The position numbers and the translations under genes were made by a program. A stretch of DNA of 64,000 nt from Halarcobacter sp. (GTDB taxonomy: Bacteria > Campylobacterota > Campylobacteria > Campylobacterales > Arcobacteraceae), in NCBI GenBank assembly GCA_030145305.1, contig JAQYVX010000003.1:124001-188000 (forward strand). Reading direction: 5' to 3'. This document shows positions 25,812 to 34,144 of this stretch, in pieces. The notes under the pieces were generated by a model, which ran no database searches, was not told the origin of the DNA, and saw nothing but the letters and a program-made list of their open reading frames with translations. Every line of letters begins with the position of its first letter. Position 1 is the first letter of the stretch.

Positions 25812-26963
25812 TTAGAACTTTAGAGTAAAAGTTGTTCCTTCTTTTTCAATTGATTCTACTTCAATTTGAATATTATAGGTTTTACAAATATGATAAGCAA
25901 TATTTAGCCCTATTCCAAAACCACCTTGGTCTTTTGTAGCTCTATAATATCTATTAAAAATATCCTTTACTAACTCTTTTTTTATACCAATTCCCGTATC
26001 TTTTATAATAAGTGTTTTATTTTTTAGCTCTATATCTATAGAGCCACCAATTTTATTGTATTTAATGGCATTTGATATAAGATTGTTAAATAATCTTATA
26101 AAGTTTTCTTTTTCCATTTCAAAACTTGTAGCTTCAATATTTGAAGTAATTGTTAATTTCTTTTTACTTGCAAAAGCTTCAAAATAATCAAGTTGAACAG
26201 CAATAATTTTATCTAATTGCAGAATAGAAGACCTAGGTTCATTTTTATTCTCATGTAGGAATAGATAAACTAAATCTTTATATATCTCTGAGATTCTTTT
26301 TGCACTAAGATTTATTCTTTGCATATTTTTTGCAGTTAAAGGAGAATCTTTACTTGTACTCATTAAAATCGCTGTAATAGGAGTATTTAACTCGTGAGTG
26401 GTATCTTTTATAAAGTTATTGAGTTTTCTTCTTTCATTTATAATTGGAGCTAAGAATAGGTCTGCTAAATAGTAACCTATAATTGCAATTATAGAATAAA
26501 TTATTACAAAATAGAAGATAGACTTTTCTATTAAAGAAGTAATTTTATCTTTAAAAATATTTTCTCTAATAACAATATGATAAACACCCAAATGTCCTCT
26601 TGGCGTTCCATCTACAAGAATATAAGTATCATCAATCTTTTGAATTCTTTTTGTCAAATCTATATCTTCTTTTATATTTCCTGCTAACTTATTGTGCTTA
26701 TTATCATAAAGGGCATAATCATATTGAATATAGCTTGCTAGTTTAGTGGTATTAATTGTAAGTTTAGACATATGTGCATAAATGATGCTTGAAGAGATTT
26801 TAGAAGCTACATTTTGCATGTTTGATGTAACTAAGTCATATTGTAATTTTGACTCAATTTTGTAAAAAAGCCAAAAGATTACTAGTAATAGAATAAAAGA
26901 TGATCCTAAGTAAAGACCAAAAAACCTAACAAAGGTTCTTTTCTCACTTCTTGTTAAATCTAT
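25812..26963 (-). CDS. Sensor histidine kinase 2 of the copper island (probable AUA start)
   Basis: A paralogue of kinase 1 with TM1 (about 12-30), a periplasmic loop, TM2 (about 148-171), H190 in DTTHELNTP, an N box (NNLISNAIKYN) and ATP-lid motifs (DTGIGIKK, GGFGIGLNI). The first ATG (26819) would remove TM1 entirely, and no ATG, GTG or TTG lies in frame before it. ATA at 26963 has GGAG six bases upstream and starts (M)DLTRSEKRTF, matching (M)DLTQSEKRTF of kinase 1. With these starts both proteins have the phosphoacceptor at residue 190. The start overlaps the end of its regulator gene by 20 bases, so translation is probably coupled (383 residues). Confidence 0.82.
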   Translation of the reverse strand: MDLTRSEKRTFVRFFGLYLGSSFILLLVIFWLFYKIESKLQYDLVTSNMQNVASKISSSIIYAHMSKLTINTTKLASYIQYDYALYDNKHNKLAGNIKEDIDLTKRIQKIDDTYILVDGTPRGHLGVYHIVIRENIFKDKITSLIEKSIFYFVIIYSIIAIIGYYLADLFLAPIINERRKLNNFIKDTTHELNTPITAILMSTSKDSPLTAKNMQRINLSAKRISEIYKDLVYLFLHENKNEPRSSILQLDKIIAVQLDYFEAFASKKKLTITSNIEATSFEMEKENFIRLFNNLISNAIKYNKIGGSIDIELKNKTLIIKDTGIGIKKELVKDIFNRYYRATKDQGGFGIGLNIAYHICKTYNIQIEVESIEKEGTTFTLKF

Positions 26964-27603
26964 ATCCTACTCCTTTTATAGTTTCAATATACTCTTCGCC
27001 TAATATTTTTCTTATATTCTTAATATAGGTTCTAATAGTTGAAGACGTTGGCGCTCCTTCATATGACCAGATATTAGAGCTTAGTTCATCTTGTGAAACA
27101 CATCTATTTGTATTACTTAAAAGATATTTTAAAATCTGAGCTTCTTTTAATGGAAGTTTTGTTTTATTTGAATTCTTTTCTATATAATTTAGTTTTGTAT
27201 TAAAGCTTATATTCTCATCAATTTTTAATTCATCTTCTTCAAGATGTAAAAGTCTTTTTATATTGTTTATTCTTAATTCTAGTTCTTTTAATTCAAAGGG
27301 TTTTTTTAAATAATCATCAGCCCCAGAGTTAAATCCTTCTTCAATATCTTCAACAGAGTTTAAAGAAGTAATAAATATAGCTGGAGTTGTTATATTGTTT
27401 TCTCGTAAGCTTTTTAAAAATTCAAAGCCTGTCATATTTGGTACATTTACATCTAAAATCATTAAATCAAATTGTTCGTCGTAAATTACTTCACTAGCTT
27501 TCATTCCATCATATACGGATACGACTTTGTATTCTAGGGATTCTAAAAATTCTTCTATAATTTCATTAAGTATTAGATCATCTTCAAGTAGTAGTATTTT
27601 CAT
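26944..27603 (-). CDS. OmpR-family response regulator 2 of the copper island
   Basis: A 219-residue regulator with D8-D9, phosphoacceptor D51 in LMILDVNVP and LKKPF in the receiver, and a C-terminal winged helix ending in GVGYRFNKK. A longer frame runs upstream to 27696, but the ATG at 27603 matches the paralogue's MKILLLEDD start and is preferred. There is no Shine-Dalgarno; a TATACT box ends seven bases before the ATG, so a leaderless mRNA is likely here too. It forms an operon with kinase 2 and is divergent from the YceI gene. Confidence 0.9.
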   Translation of the reverse strand: MKILLLEDDLILNEIIEEFLESLEYKVVSVYDGMKASEVIYDEQFDLMILDVNVPNMTGFEFLKSLRENNITTPAIFITSLNSVEDIEEGFNSGADDYLKKPFELKELELRINNIKRLLHLEEDELKIDENISFNTKLNYIEKNSNKTKLPLKEAQILKYLLSNTNRCVSQDELSSNIWSYEGAPTSSTIRTYIKNIRKILGEEYIETIKGVGYRFNKK

Positions 27604-27712
27604 AAAAACAAGTATATCATATAATAAAAAAAGTGTATATATAGCTTCTACACAATGACTTAACAAAATTCTATTAAAATTTCCATATATAAACAAAATA
27701 AGGAGTAAAAAA

Positions 27713-28291
27713 ATGAATTTTTTGACAAAAATTATTACAGCATCTGCTTTAACATTTTCATTAGCAAATGCAACACCTCATACTTTAGATAATGCACACT
27801 CAGAAGTTGGCTTCAAAGTTAAGCATTTGATGATTACAAATGTAAAAGGTGAATTTAAATCATATACAGCTGATATTGATTTTGATTATAAAACTAAAAC
27901 ATTTAATAAATTAAATGCAAAGATTGAAACAAAATCAGTAGATACCGGAATTGAAAAAAGAGATAATCACTTGAAAAGTGAAGATTTTTTCCTATCAGAA
28001 AAATATCCTCTTATGACTTTTAATATGAAATCATATAAGGCTGATGGTGATGAAGGCGAAATGACTGGTGATTTAACAATAAGAGGAGTTACAAAAGAAG
28101 TAAAACTCGAAGTTGAAGATTTAGGTACAGTAAAAGATTTTGAGGGAAATAATAGAGTTGGATTTACCTTAAAAGGTAAAATCAATAGAATTGATTTCGG
28201 TTTAAAATGGAATAAAGCTCTTGAATTTGGTGGTATAGCAGTTGATGAAACAGTTAAACTTGAAATAGAGATTGAAGCAGTAGAGAAATAA
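27713..28291 (+). CDS. YceI-family periplasmic protein
   Basis: A 192-residue exported protein with a signal peptide (1-20, SLANA). It shows the YceI lipocalin-like barrel: HTLDNAHSEVGFKVKHLMIT at the mature N-terminus, KSVDTGIEKRDNHLKSEDFF in the middle and GFTLKGKINRIDFGLKW near the end. Members bind isoprenoid-like or amphiphilic ligands. A strong AAGGAG precedes the ATG. It lies 75 bases before the RiPP precursor; whether it belongs functionally to that cassette is unclear. Confidence 0.9.
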   Translation: MNFLTKIITASALTFSLANATPHTLDNAHSEVGFKVKHLMITNVKGEFKSYTADIDFDYKTKTFNKLNAKIETKSVDTGIEKRDNHLKSEDFFLSEKYPLMTFNMKSYKADGDEGEMTGDLTIRGVTKEVKLEVEDLGTVKDFEGNNRVGFTLKGKINRIDFGLKWNKALEFGGIAVDETVKLEIEIEAVEK

Positions 28292-28366
28292 TTTTATTTA
28301 AAATTATATTAATAAAAAAGAAATAGAATACATAAAAAAATATTAAAAAATAAAAAAGGATATACA

Positions 28367-28681
28367 ATGAAAAAAAATACTAAAATTAAATTAGCAGGGA
28401 TTCTTTTAGGTGTGGCATTATCAAGTACTGGTGCATATGCAGCAGGTGGTTCATGCGGTGCTGGTAAATGTGGTAGTGATATGAAAAAAGTTGAGAAAAA
28501 AGGTTCATGTGGCGCTGGTAAATGTGGTAGCGATATGAAAAAAGAAACTAAAGAAATGACTGGAACTGCTGGTAAGAAAAAAATGGCAGGTTCGTGTGGT
28601 GCTGGTAAATGTGGTGCTGATATGAAAAAAGATGCTAAGAAAAAAGTTGAAGGTTCATGTGGCGCTGGTAAATGTGGATGA
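28367..28681 (+). CDS. MNIO-modified RiPP precursor with four GSCGAGKCG repeats
   Basis: A 104-residue secreted peptide: signal peptide 1-25 (cleavage after AYA), then four copies of GSCGAGKCG at 28-36, 46-54, 75-83 and 96-104, separated by Lys/Glu/Met linkers (three repeats are followed by S/A-DMKK). All eight Cys (30, 35, 48, 53, 77, 82, 98, 103) lie in the repeats. This matches the HvfA/bufferin class, whose KCG-type Cys are converted by an MNIO enzyme into heterocycles that bind copper. The next two genes encode the expected enzyme and partner. AAGGA precedes the ATG. The repeats are also conserved as near-identical 26-base DNA units, suggesting growth by duplication. Confidence 0.88.
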   Translation: MKKNTKIKLAGILLGVALSSTGAYAAGGSCGAGKCGSDMKKVEKKGSCGAGKCGSDMKKETKEMTGTAGKKKMAGSCGAGKCGADMKKDAKKKVEGSCGAGKCG

Positions 28682-28699
28682 AACGGGGAAGATGAGTAA

Positions 28700-29521
28700 A
28701 TGATAAACATTAAAGGCTGTGGATTAGGTCTACGAAGCGATTTTTTATTAGATGTTAATAAGAGTGATTTCCAACCAGATTGGTGGGAAGTTACTCCTGA
28801 GAATTGGATGCATATGCCAAAAATCTATGAAAAAGCATTTGAAGAAGCGGTTTTTTCAAGACCTACCCTTGCTCATGGTTTATCATTATCAATAGGTTCT
28901 GCTGATAAATTAAATAAAAAGTTTGTGAAACAAATTAAAACTTTTTTAGATAGATATAATATTAAACATTATTCTGAGCATCTTTCTTTTTCTTCTTTTG
29001 AAGGAAAACAATCTTATGAATTATTACCTGTTCCAATGACTAAAAAAATGGTTCAAATAATAAGTGATAGAGTGAAAGAAGTTGAGGATATTATTCAAAG
29101 AAATCTGATTTTAGAAAATGCAACTTATTACTATGTACCCTATTCTGAAATGGCTGAGGTAGACTTTATAAACGAAGTTTTAGAAAAATCAGGGGCTAAA
29201 ATGCTTCTTGATGTAAATAATGTCTTTGTAAACTCTGTAAATCATACTTTTAAAGCAAGAAAATTTATTGATGAAATTGATAAAAGCAAAGTAGCTTATA
29301 TGCATATGGCTGGACATTATTCGGATGAAGATTCTGGTCTTAAAATCGATTCCCATGGTATGCCAATTTGTTCTGGGGTTTGGAAACTTTTAGAATATAC
29401 TTTAAAACAAATAAATGCTCCTGTTATGATTGAACGTGATAATAATATTCCTCCTTTGGAAGAATTAGCTAAAGAGTACAAACAAATGAGTGAAATTGTA
29501 AAAAGAGTTCAACGTGGCTAA
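28700..29521 (+). CDS. MNIO (DUF692) RiPP-modifying oxidase
   Basis: A 273-residue TIM-barrel multinuclear iron oxidase. Family ligands and motifs are intact: GCGLGLRSDF, EVTPENW, H59 in AHGLSLSIGS, E93-H94 in SEHLSF, LLPVP, E139-N140 in LILENATYY, D171 in LLDVNNVFVN, H202 and H206 in YMHMAGH, D217 and H219 in IDSHG, and E245 in IERDNNIP. By analogy with MbnB and HvfB it should oxidise Cys in the upstream precursor. It starts 18 bases after the precursor stop with GGGGAAG nearby, and overlaps the partner gene by eight bases. Confidence 0.93.
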   Translation: MINIKGCGLGLRSDFLLDVNKSDFQPDWWEVTPENWMHMPKIYEKAFEEAVFSRPTLAHGLSLSIGSADKLNKKFVKQIKTFLDRYNIKHYSEHLSFSSFEGKQSYELLPVPMTKKMVQIISDRVKEVEDIIQRNLILENATYYYVPYSEMAEVDFINEVLEKSGAKMLLDVNNVFVNSVNHTFKARKFIDEIDKSKVAYMHMAGHYSDEDSGLKIDSHGMPICSGVWKLLEYTLKQINAPVMIERDNNIPPLEELAKEYKQMSEIVKRVQRG

Positions 29522-30212
29522 ATATAGTTTAGAAAAAAATATAGAAAAAAGATTTTTTGATAATCTTCTAAATCAAGAAGAAGGTTTTGAAAATACAGCA
29601 ATAAATGTATATCAAAAACTTGTCCTAATAAGATATATAGAAGTTATAAAAAATAGTTTCCCTTTATTTATAGATGAAATATCTCAAAATAAATTAGAAA
29701 AAAGTGTAAAAGCTTTTATGAAAAATAGTCCTAAAACACCTTTTGTCTGGCAAATACCAAATGAGTATAGAAAGTTTGTAAAAAAAGCTAAACTTTTTGA
29801 TGATAAAAAATATCTATATGAACTTATGTATTATGATTGGATAGAGATAGAAATTTATATGAAAGAGTATAAATTTAAAAAACAAAAGAAGTTTTCATAT
29901 AAAGAAAAATATATTTTATCAAAAAGTGCAAGAATCAAGAGATTTAAATTTGACATTATAAACAAAGAGTATAAAACAAAAAGAGAAAATTTTGTAGCGA
30001 TTTATCAAAATTTTAAAACTATAGATGTAGTTTATAGAGAGATAAATCAGTTAATTTTTTTAATACTTAAAAGAATAAATAAAAAACAATCTTTAAGTGA
30101 TGTCCTAAAAGAAATATGTAAAGAAAATGAACTTGATTTCAAAGAGGCAAAGACTCTTTTAGAAGAGCCTTTTGAAGAACTTTTTTTAAATAAAGTTTTA
30201 ATAGTTAACTAA
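29514..30212 (+). CDS. DUF2063/HvfC-type partner of the MNIO enzyme
   Basis: A 232-residue protein. The N-terminal half matches the DUF2063 pattern: AINVYQKLVLIRYIEVIKNS, FPLF, then VKAFMKNSPKTPFVWQIPNEY and LYELMYYDWIEIEIYM. The C-terminal half resembles the winged-helix-like module that, in MbnC/HvfC-type proteins, recognises the precursor leader. It overlaps the MNIO gene by eight bases, so the two are probably made in equal amounts and act as a complex. It is Lys-rich and diverged, but gene order makes the assignment firm. Confidence 0.85.
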   Translation: MAKYSLEKNIEKRFFDNLLNQEEGFENTAINVYQKLVLIRYIEVIKNSFPLFIDEISQNKLEKSVKAFMKNSPKTPFVWQIPNEYRKFVKKAKLFDDKKYLYELMYYDWIEIEIYMKEYKFKKQKKFSYKEKYILSKSARIKRFKFDIINKEYKTKRENFVAIYQNFKTIDVVYREINQLIFLILKRINKKQSLSDVLKEICKENELDFKEAKTLLEEPFEELFLNKVLIVN

Positions 30213-30241
30213 ATATATTCTTTTTATCATATTTTTTGATT

Positions 30242-31591
30242 TTAAACGCAAAGCTTTTTTAATAAGTTTTGAGTATAAAAGTATGTAAATATAGCTGCAC
30301 TATAAATCATCAGTAAAACCCCTACCCAAAGATAGATATAGTCTAACGCTAGCCAAATAACGATGATGTATGCAACAAAGAACTTTGCTATAAGTTGTCT
30401 ATATAAAGCTATATATAAAATCATTTTTGGTCTTTTTATTGCTTGTAAAGTTGATACACAAACAAATAAAATCACATAAGCGTAGAAAATCCAAACTTCA
30501 ATTAAAATATAATCAAAACCATAAGCTACAACTTCTAAATCATTATCAAATTGTTTTATGATTAGTTTCCCAAAGATATATAAAAAGGTAATACCAAAGG
30601 TGGAAATATAAAAACCATACTTTAAAGCTTTGTTTACTGTCTCTTGAACTCTTTGATACTTCTTAGCACCAAAGTTATTAGAGACGATTGAAAGAACAGC
30701 TGAACTTAATCCTAGGGCTGGTAAAAGCATAAGTTGTTCTGCTCTGAACCCTATTCCATATCCTGCGACTGCTTTTACTCCGTATAAAGATACAAAATAC
30801 ATTAAAACAATAGATCCAAAAGCCATAATAAGCATATTCATACTAGAAGGTATTCCTTGAATTACAAACTCTTTATATATCTTTTTATGAGGTAAGAAAT
30901 ATTTAAAATTTTTAAAATGAATAAGTTTAGTTTCTTGTACTTTATAAAACATATAAAGGGCATTTATTAGTTGTATTAAAACAGTCGAAAGTGCTAGACC
31001 TTTTATTCCCATGGCTGGAATAAATAAAAATCCAAAAACAAAAAGTGGATTTAAAATTAAATTTGCAAAAAAACCGAAAATCAAAGTATTTCTATAAGTC
31101 TTTGTATCTCCTCTTGAAACTAAAATTGCATTTAAAGCAAAGTTTGACATAAAGAAAATAGTACCTGCTAAAATCACATTCATATACTCTAGTGAAATAT
31201 CTAAATAATGCCCATTAGCCCCTAATAATTTAAATAAATAAGGGGAAGTATAAAAACCAATAATAGTTAAAAATATTGCAAGTATTTGCATAAAAAGAAT
31301 ACCTTTATGGGCATAAAGAGAAGCTAGAAAACGTCTATTCTTCCCAATTGCATTTCCAATCAAGGCTGTTATTGCAGCTGAAAATCCATATCCTAAGCCA
31401 ATAACCGTAAAAAAAATCATAAAAGATAAAGATAGAGCTGAAATTGCTTCTGTTGAGATAAGTCCAGCATAAAAGGTATCTACTACATTGTACATAGTAT
31501 TAAAAAACATTCCAGTACTTGCAGGTATTGCAATTTGTTTTAATAAAGAGGGGATATCGTCAGTTAAAAGGTGTTTTGTATCATTTTTCAT
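30242..31591 (-). CDS. MATE-family multidrug/metabolite efflux transporter
   Basis: A 449-residue membrane protein with about twelve helices in two similar halves, starting LLTDDIPSLLKQIAIPASTG as in NorM/DinF-type MATE exporters. Helix 1 carries NTMYNVVDTFYAG and helix 7 carries IQGIPSSMNM. It should export cationic compounds by Na+ or H+ antiport; substrate unknown. It converges with the RiPP cassette, with 29 bases between, and is followed upstream by the separate hom gene. Confidence 0.9.
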   Translation of the reverse strand: MKNDTKHLLTDDIPSLLKQIAIPASTGMFFNTMYNVVDTFYAGLISTEAISALSLSFMIFFTVIGLGYGFSAAITALIGNAIGKNRRFLASLYAHKGILFMQILAIFLTIIGFYTSPYLFKLLGANGHYLDISLEYMNVILAGTIFFMSNFALNAILVSRGDTKTYRNTLIFGFFANLILNPLFVFGFLFIPAMGIKGLALSTVLIQLINALYMFYKVQETKLIHFKNFKYFLPHKKIYKEFVIQGIPSSMNMLIMAFGSIVLMYFVSLYGVKAVAGYGIGFRAEQLMLLPALGLSSAVLSIVSNNFGAKKYQRVQETVNKALKYGFYISTFGITFLYIFGKLIIKQFDNDLEVVAYGFDYILIEVWIFYAYVILFVCVSTLQAIKRPKMILYIALYRQLIAKFFVAYIIVIWLALDYIYLWVGVLLMIYSAAIFTYFYTQNLLKKLCV

Positions 31592-31650
31592 AGTATTCCA
31601 ATAGCAGATGTTAATTATTGGAATCTTATCCTATTAAAACTTTAAATAGT

Positions 31651-31680
31651 TTAGAATTGAAGATTAATCTTCAATTCTAA
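31651..31680. terminator. Perfect 30-bp palindrome at the 3' end of hom
   Basis: TTAGAATTGAAGAT, central TA, ATCTTCAATTCTAA. The palindrome covers the last codons (RIED) and stop of hom. It can form a long hairpin in the transcript, but no T-run follows, so termination or 3'-end protection is inferred from position only. Confidence 0.5.
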
Positions 31681-32923
31681 TCATTACAGGTTTTTCAGTA
31701 ACCGCCCCTGCATTTTCAATATTTTCTAAAGCTTCAATTACATCTTTCTCAATTGAAGTGTGAGTTGAAAGTAGAAGATGTGCACAAGTTTTATTTAGAG
31801 GTTTTTGAATCATTTTTTCTATAGAAATATTTTTCTCCCCTAAAATAGTAGCAACTTTTGCTAAAACACCTATTTTATCTTCAACTCTAAGCCTTATATA
31901 ATACTTAGTTTGAATTTCATCTTTTGGCATAAGTGTAAGGAACTCTTTATTTGATGACTCAAACCCTAGCATTGGAGAACCTTTCCCACGACGTGCTATA
32001 TCAACAATATTTGCAATAACAGCACTCGCAGTTGCATCTCCCCCTGCTCCTGGTCCATAATACATAGTTTCCCCAACTTTATCTCCAATTACAGAAACGC
32101 CATTCATAACACCCTCTACTTTTGCAATCATTTCAGAATTTGGAATTAAAGCTGGATGAACTCTTAATTCAATTTTATTACCAATTTTTTTAGCAATTGT
32201 TAAAAGCTTAATTGAATAATCAAACTCTTTTGCAAAATCAATATCTTCAGGACTTATATTTTGAATACCTTCAATTAAAATATCTTCAGGTTTTGCATCT
32301 ATTCCATAAGCAATTGAACCTAAGATTAGTAATTTATGTGCCGCATCAAAACCACCAACATCAAATGTTGGATCAGCTTCTGCATAACCTAATTCTTTGG
32401 CTTCTTTTAAAATAGTATCGTAATCAATACCTTCTTTAATCATTTTTGTTAACATATAATTACAAGTACCATTCATAATACCTCTAATAGATTCTATGTT
32501 ATTAGCCGTTAATCCTTCTCTTAAAGCATTAATAATTGGAATTCCACCAGCAACTGCTGCTTCATATTCAAAAGGTGTATCTCCTGCTAAATCTTGTAAT
32601 GCATATCTGTGATATGCAAGTAAAGCTTTGTTTGCAGTAACCACTGCTTTTCCATTTTCTAAAGCTTTTTTTACAACTTCATAAGGTTTTTCGATTCCAC
32701 CCATAAGTTCAACAATAATATCAATTGAATCATCATTTAAAACTTTTTCAATATCATCGGTTAGTTCAATTGTTACATCTCTTTTTTTAGAAAGATCATT
32801 TACCACTCCAATTACTGCTGTGATTTCACAACCAGCACGTGCAGTTATAATATCTCTATTATCTCTTAAGATGTTTGCAACACTTGCACCAACTGTACCA
32901 ACTCCAATTATTCCAACTTTCAT
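31664..32923 (-). CDS. hom: Homoserine dehydrogenase
   Basis: A 419-residue enzyme with an NAD(P) domain (GIIGVGTVGASVA at the start), a catalytic domain (VTANKALLA, GIMNGTCNYML, EADPTFDVGGFDAAHKL) and a C-terminal ACT domain (about 345-419, YYIRLRVEDKIGVLAKVATIL) for feedback control by threonine. It reduces aspartate semialdehyde to homoserine for Thr and Met synthesis. It follows the aminotransferase gene by eight bases. Confidence 0.95.
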   Translation of the reverse strand: MKVGIIGVGTVGASVANILRDNRDIITARAGCEITAVIGVVNDLSKKRDVTIELTDDIEKVLNDDSIDIIVELMGGIEKPYEVVKKALENGKAVVTANKALLAYHRYALQDLAGDTPFEYEAAVAGGIPIINALREGLTANNIESIRGIMNGTCNYMLTKMIKEGIDYDTILKEAKELGYAEADPTFDVGGFDAAHKLLILGSIAYGIDAKPEDILIEGIQNISPEDIDFAKEFDYSIKLLTIAKKIGNKIELRVHPALIPNSEMIAKVEGVMNGVSVIGDKVGETMYYGPGAGGDATASAVIANIVDIARRGKGSPMLGFESSNKEFLTLMPKDEIQTKYYIRLRVEDKIGVLAKVATILGEKNISIEKMIQKPLNKTCAHLLLSTHTSIEKDVIEALENIENAGAVTEKPVMIRIED

Positions 32924-32931
32924 TATTATTC

Positions 32932-34140
32932 CTATAAACTATTTAAATATTTTTTAATATTTTTTGCTGCTTGTCTAATTCTTTTTTCATTTTCAATTAG
33001 GGCAATTCTTACATATTCATCACCATAATGTCCAAATCCAATACCAGGACTAACCGCAACTTTTGCTTCTGTTAGAAGCTGTTTTGAAAACTCCATACTT
33101 CCTAAATGTCTAGCTTTTTCGGGAATTTTAGCCCAAATAAACATTGAAGCATTAGGCGTATTCATTTCCCATCCAGCTTCTTTAAATGCTTCTATCAGTA
33201 CATCTCTTCTATAATGATATTTTTCAATATGCTCAGTTACACACTCTTGTGGCCCATCTAGTGCTACAGTTGCTGCAACTTGAATTGGTGTAAACATTCC
33301 ATAATCAAGCCAAGATTTTATTCTTTTTAAAGCTCCAATTAATTTTTCATTTCCTACCATAAATCCAACTCTCCATCCTGCCATATTGTATGACTTTGAT
33401 AGAGTAAATGCTTCAACAGCTACGTCAATTGCACCTTTAGCTTGAAAAATTGATGGAGTTGTATATCCATCAAAAGTAATATCTGCATAAGCAATATCTG
33501 AGATAATATAAAATCTCTCTTTTTTAGCTAAATCAACTAATCTTTGATAAAATTCTGGTGTAACGGTTGCACAAGTTGGATTATGTGGAAAATTAACTAA
33601 TACATATTTTGCTTTTGGAATTGATTCATCAAGAGTTGTTTGAAGTCTTTGGAAAAATAAGTCTTCATCAACTTTAAAATCTTCACCAAATGAAAGTTCA
33701 AATTTATGTATTGCTGCCCCACTTAACATAAAAGCATATGAGTGAATTGGATATGTTGGATCTGGAACAATTGCCACATCTCCTACATTTACAACAGCTT
33801 GAACTAAGTGAACATAACCCTCTTTACTTCCCATAGTTGCACAAGCATGTTTATTTGGGTCTAAATAATCGACTCCATATTTTCTTTTATACCAGTTACA
33901 AATTGCTAATCTTAATTTATAAATTCCCGCACTTGCACTATAGCCATGATTTTTTGGCTTATCTGCAGTTTCTTTTAATTTATCTATAATATGTTGTGGT
34001 GCTGGACCATCAGGGTTCCCCATTGAAAAATCAATGATATCTTCTCCTGCTCGTCGAGCCTCCATTTTGATGTTATTAACTTCTGCAAACACATAGTTTG
34101 GAAGTCTTTTCATCCTTTCAAATTCTATCTCTGGAAACAT
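32932..34140 (-). CDS. Class I/II PLP aminotransferase (AlaC / LL-DAP-aminotransferase type)
   Basis: A 402-residue fold-type I aminotransferase. The PLP lysine is in TLSKSYNMAGWRVGFM; other marks are SMGNPDGPAP, NFPHNPTCATVT, ISDIAYADITFD and VRIALIENEKRIRQA. Members near hom in this phylum are labelled as glutamate-pyruvate or LL-diaminopimelate aminotransferases; the substrate cannot be fixed from sequence. It lies four bases after the periplasmic protein gene and eight before hom, an amino-acid operon. Confidence 0.88.
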   Translation of the reverse strand: MFPEIEFERMKRLPNYVFAEVNNIKMEARRAGEDIIDFSMGNPDGPAPQHIIDKLKETADKPKNHGYSASAGIYKLRLAICNWYKRKYGVDYLDPNKHACATMGSKEGYVHLVQAVVNVGDVAIVPDPTYPIHSYAFMLSGAAIHKFELSFGEDFKVDEDLFFQRLQTTLDESIPKAKYVLVNFPHNPTCATVTPEFYQRLVDLAKKERFYIISDIAYADITFDGYTTPSIFQAKGAIDVAVEAFTLSKSYNMAGWRVGFMVGNEKLIGALKRIKSWLDYGMFTPIQVAATVALDGPQECVTEHIEKYHYRRDVLIEAFKEAGWEMNTPNASMFIWAKIPEKARHLGSMEFSKQLLTEAKVAVSPGIGFGHYGDEYVRIALIENEKRIRQAAKNIKKYLNSL

Positions 34141-34144
34141 TTAT

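Noticed and set aside
26944-26963. Programmed frameshift making a regulator-kinase fusion
   Set aside because: Kinase 1 has the same N-terminus without a regulator gene in front, and no slippery run is seen; an AUA start explains both genes.
27604-27696. 31-residue N-terminal extension of response regulator 2
   Set aside because: The paralogue starts at the same MKILLLEDD, and the extension has no ribosome binding site and no domain sense.
28309-28710. Minus-strand open frame opposite the RiPP precursor
   Set aside because: Pro/His-rich translation is the mirror of the GSCGAGKCG repeats; it has no ribosome binding site and the plus-strand frame has signal peptide, repeats and cassette context.
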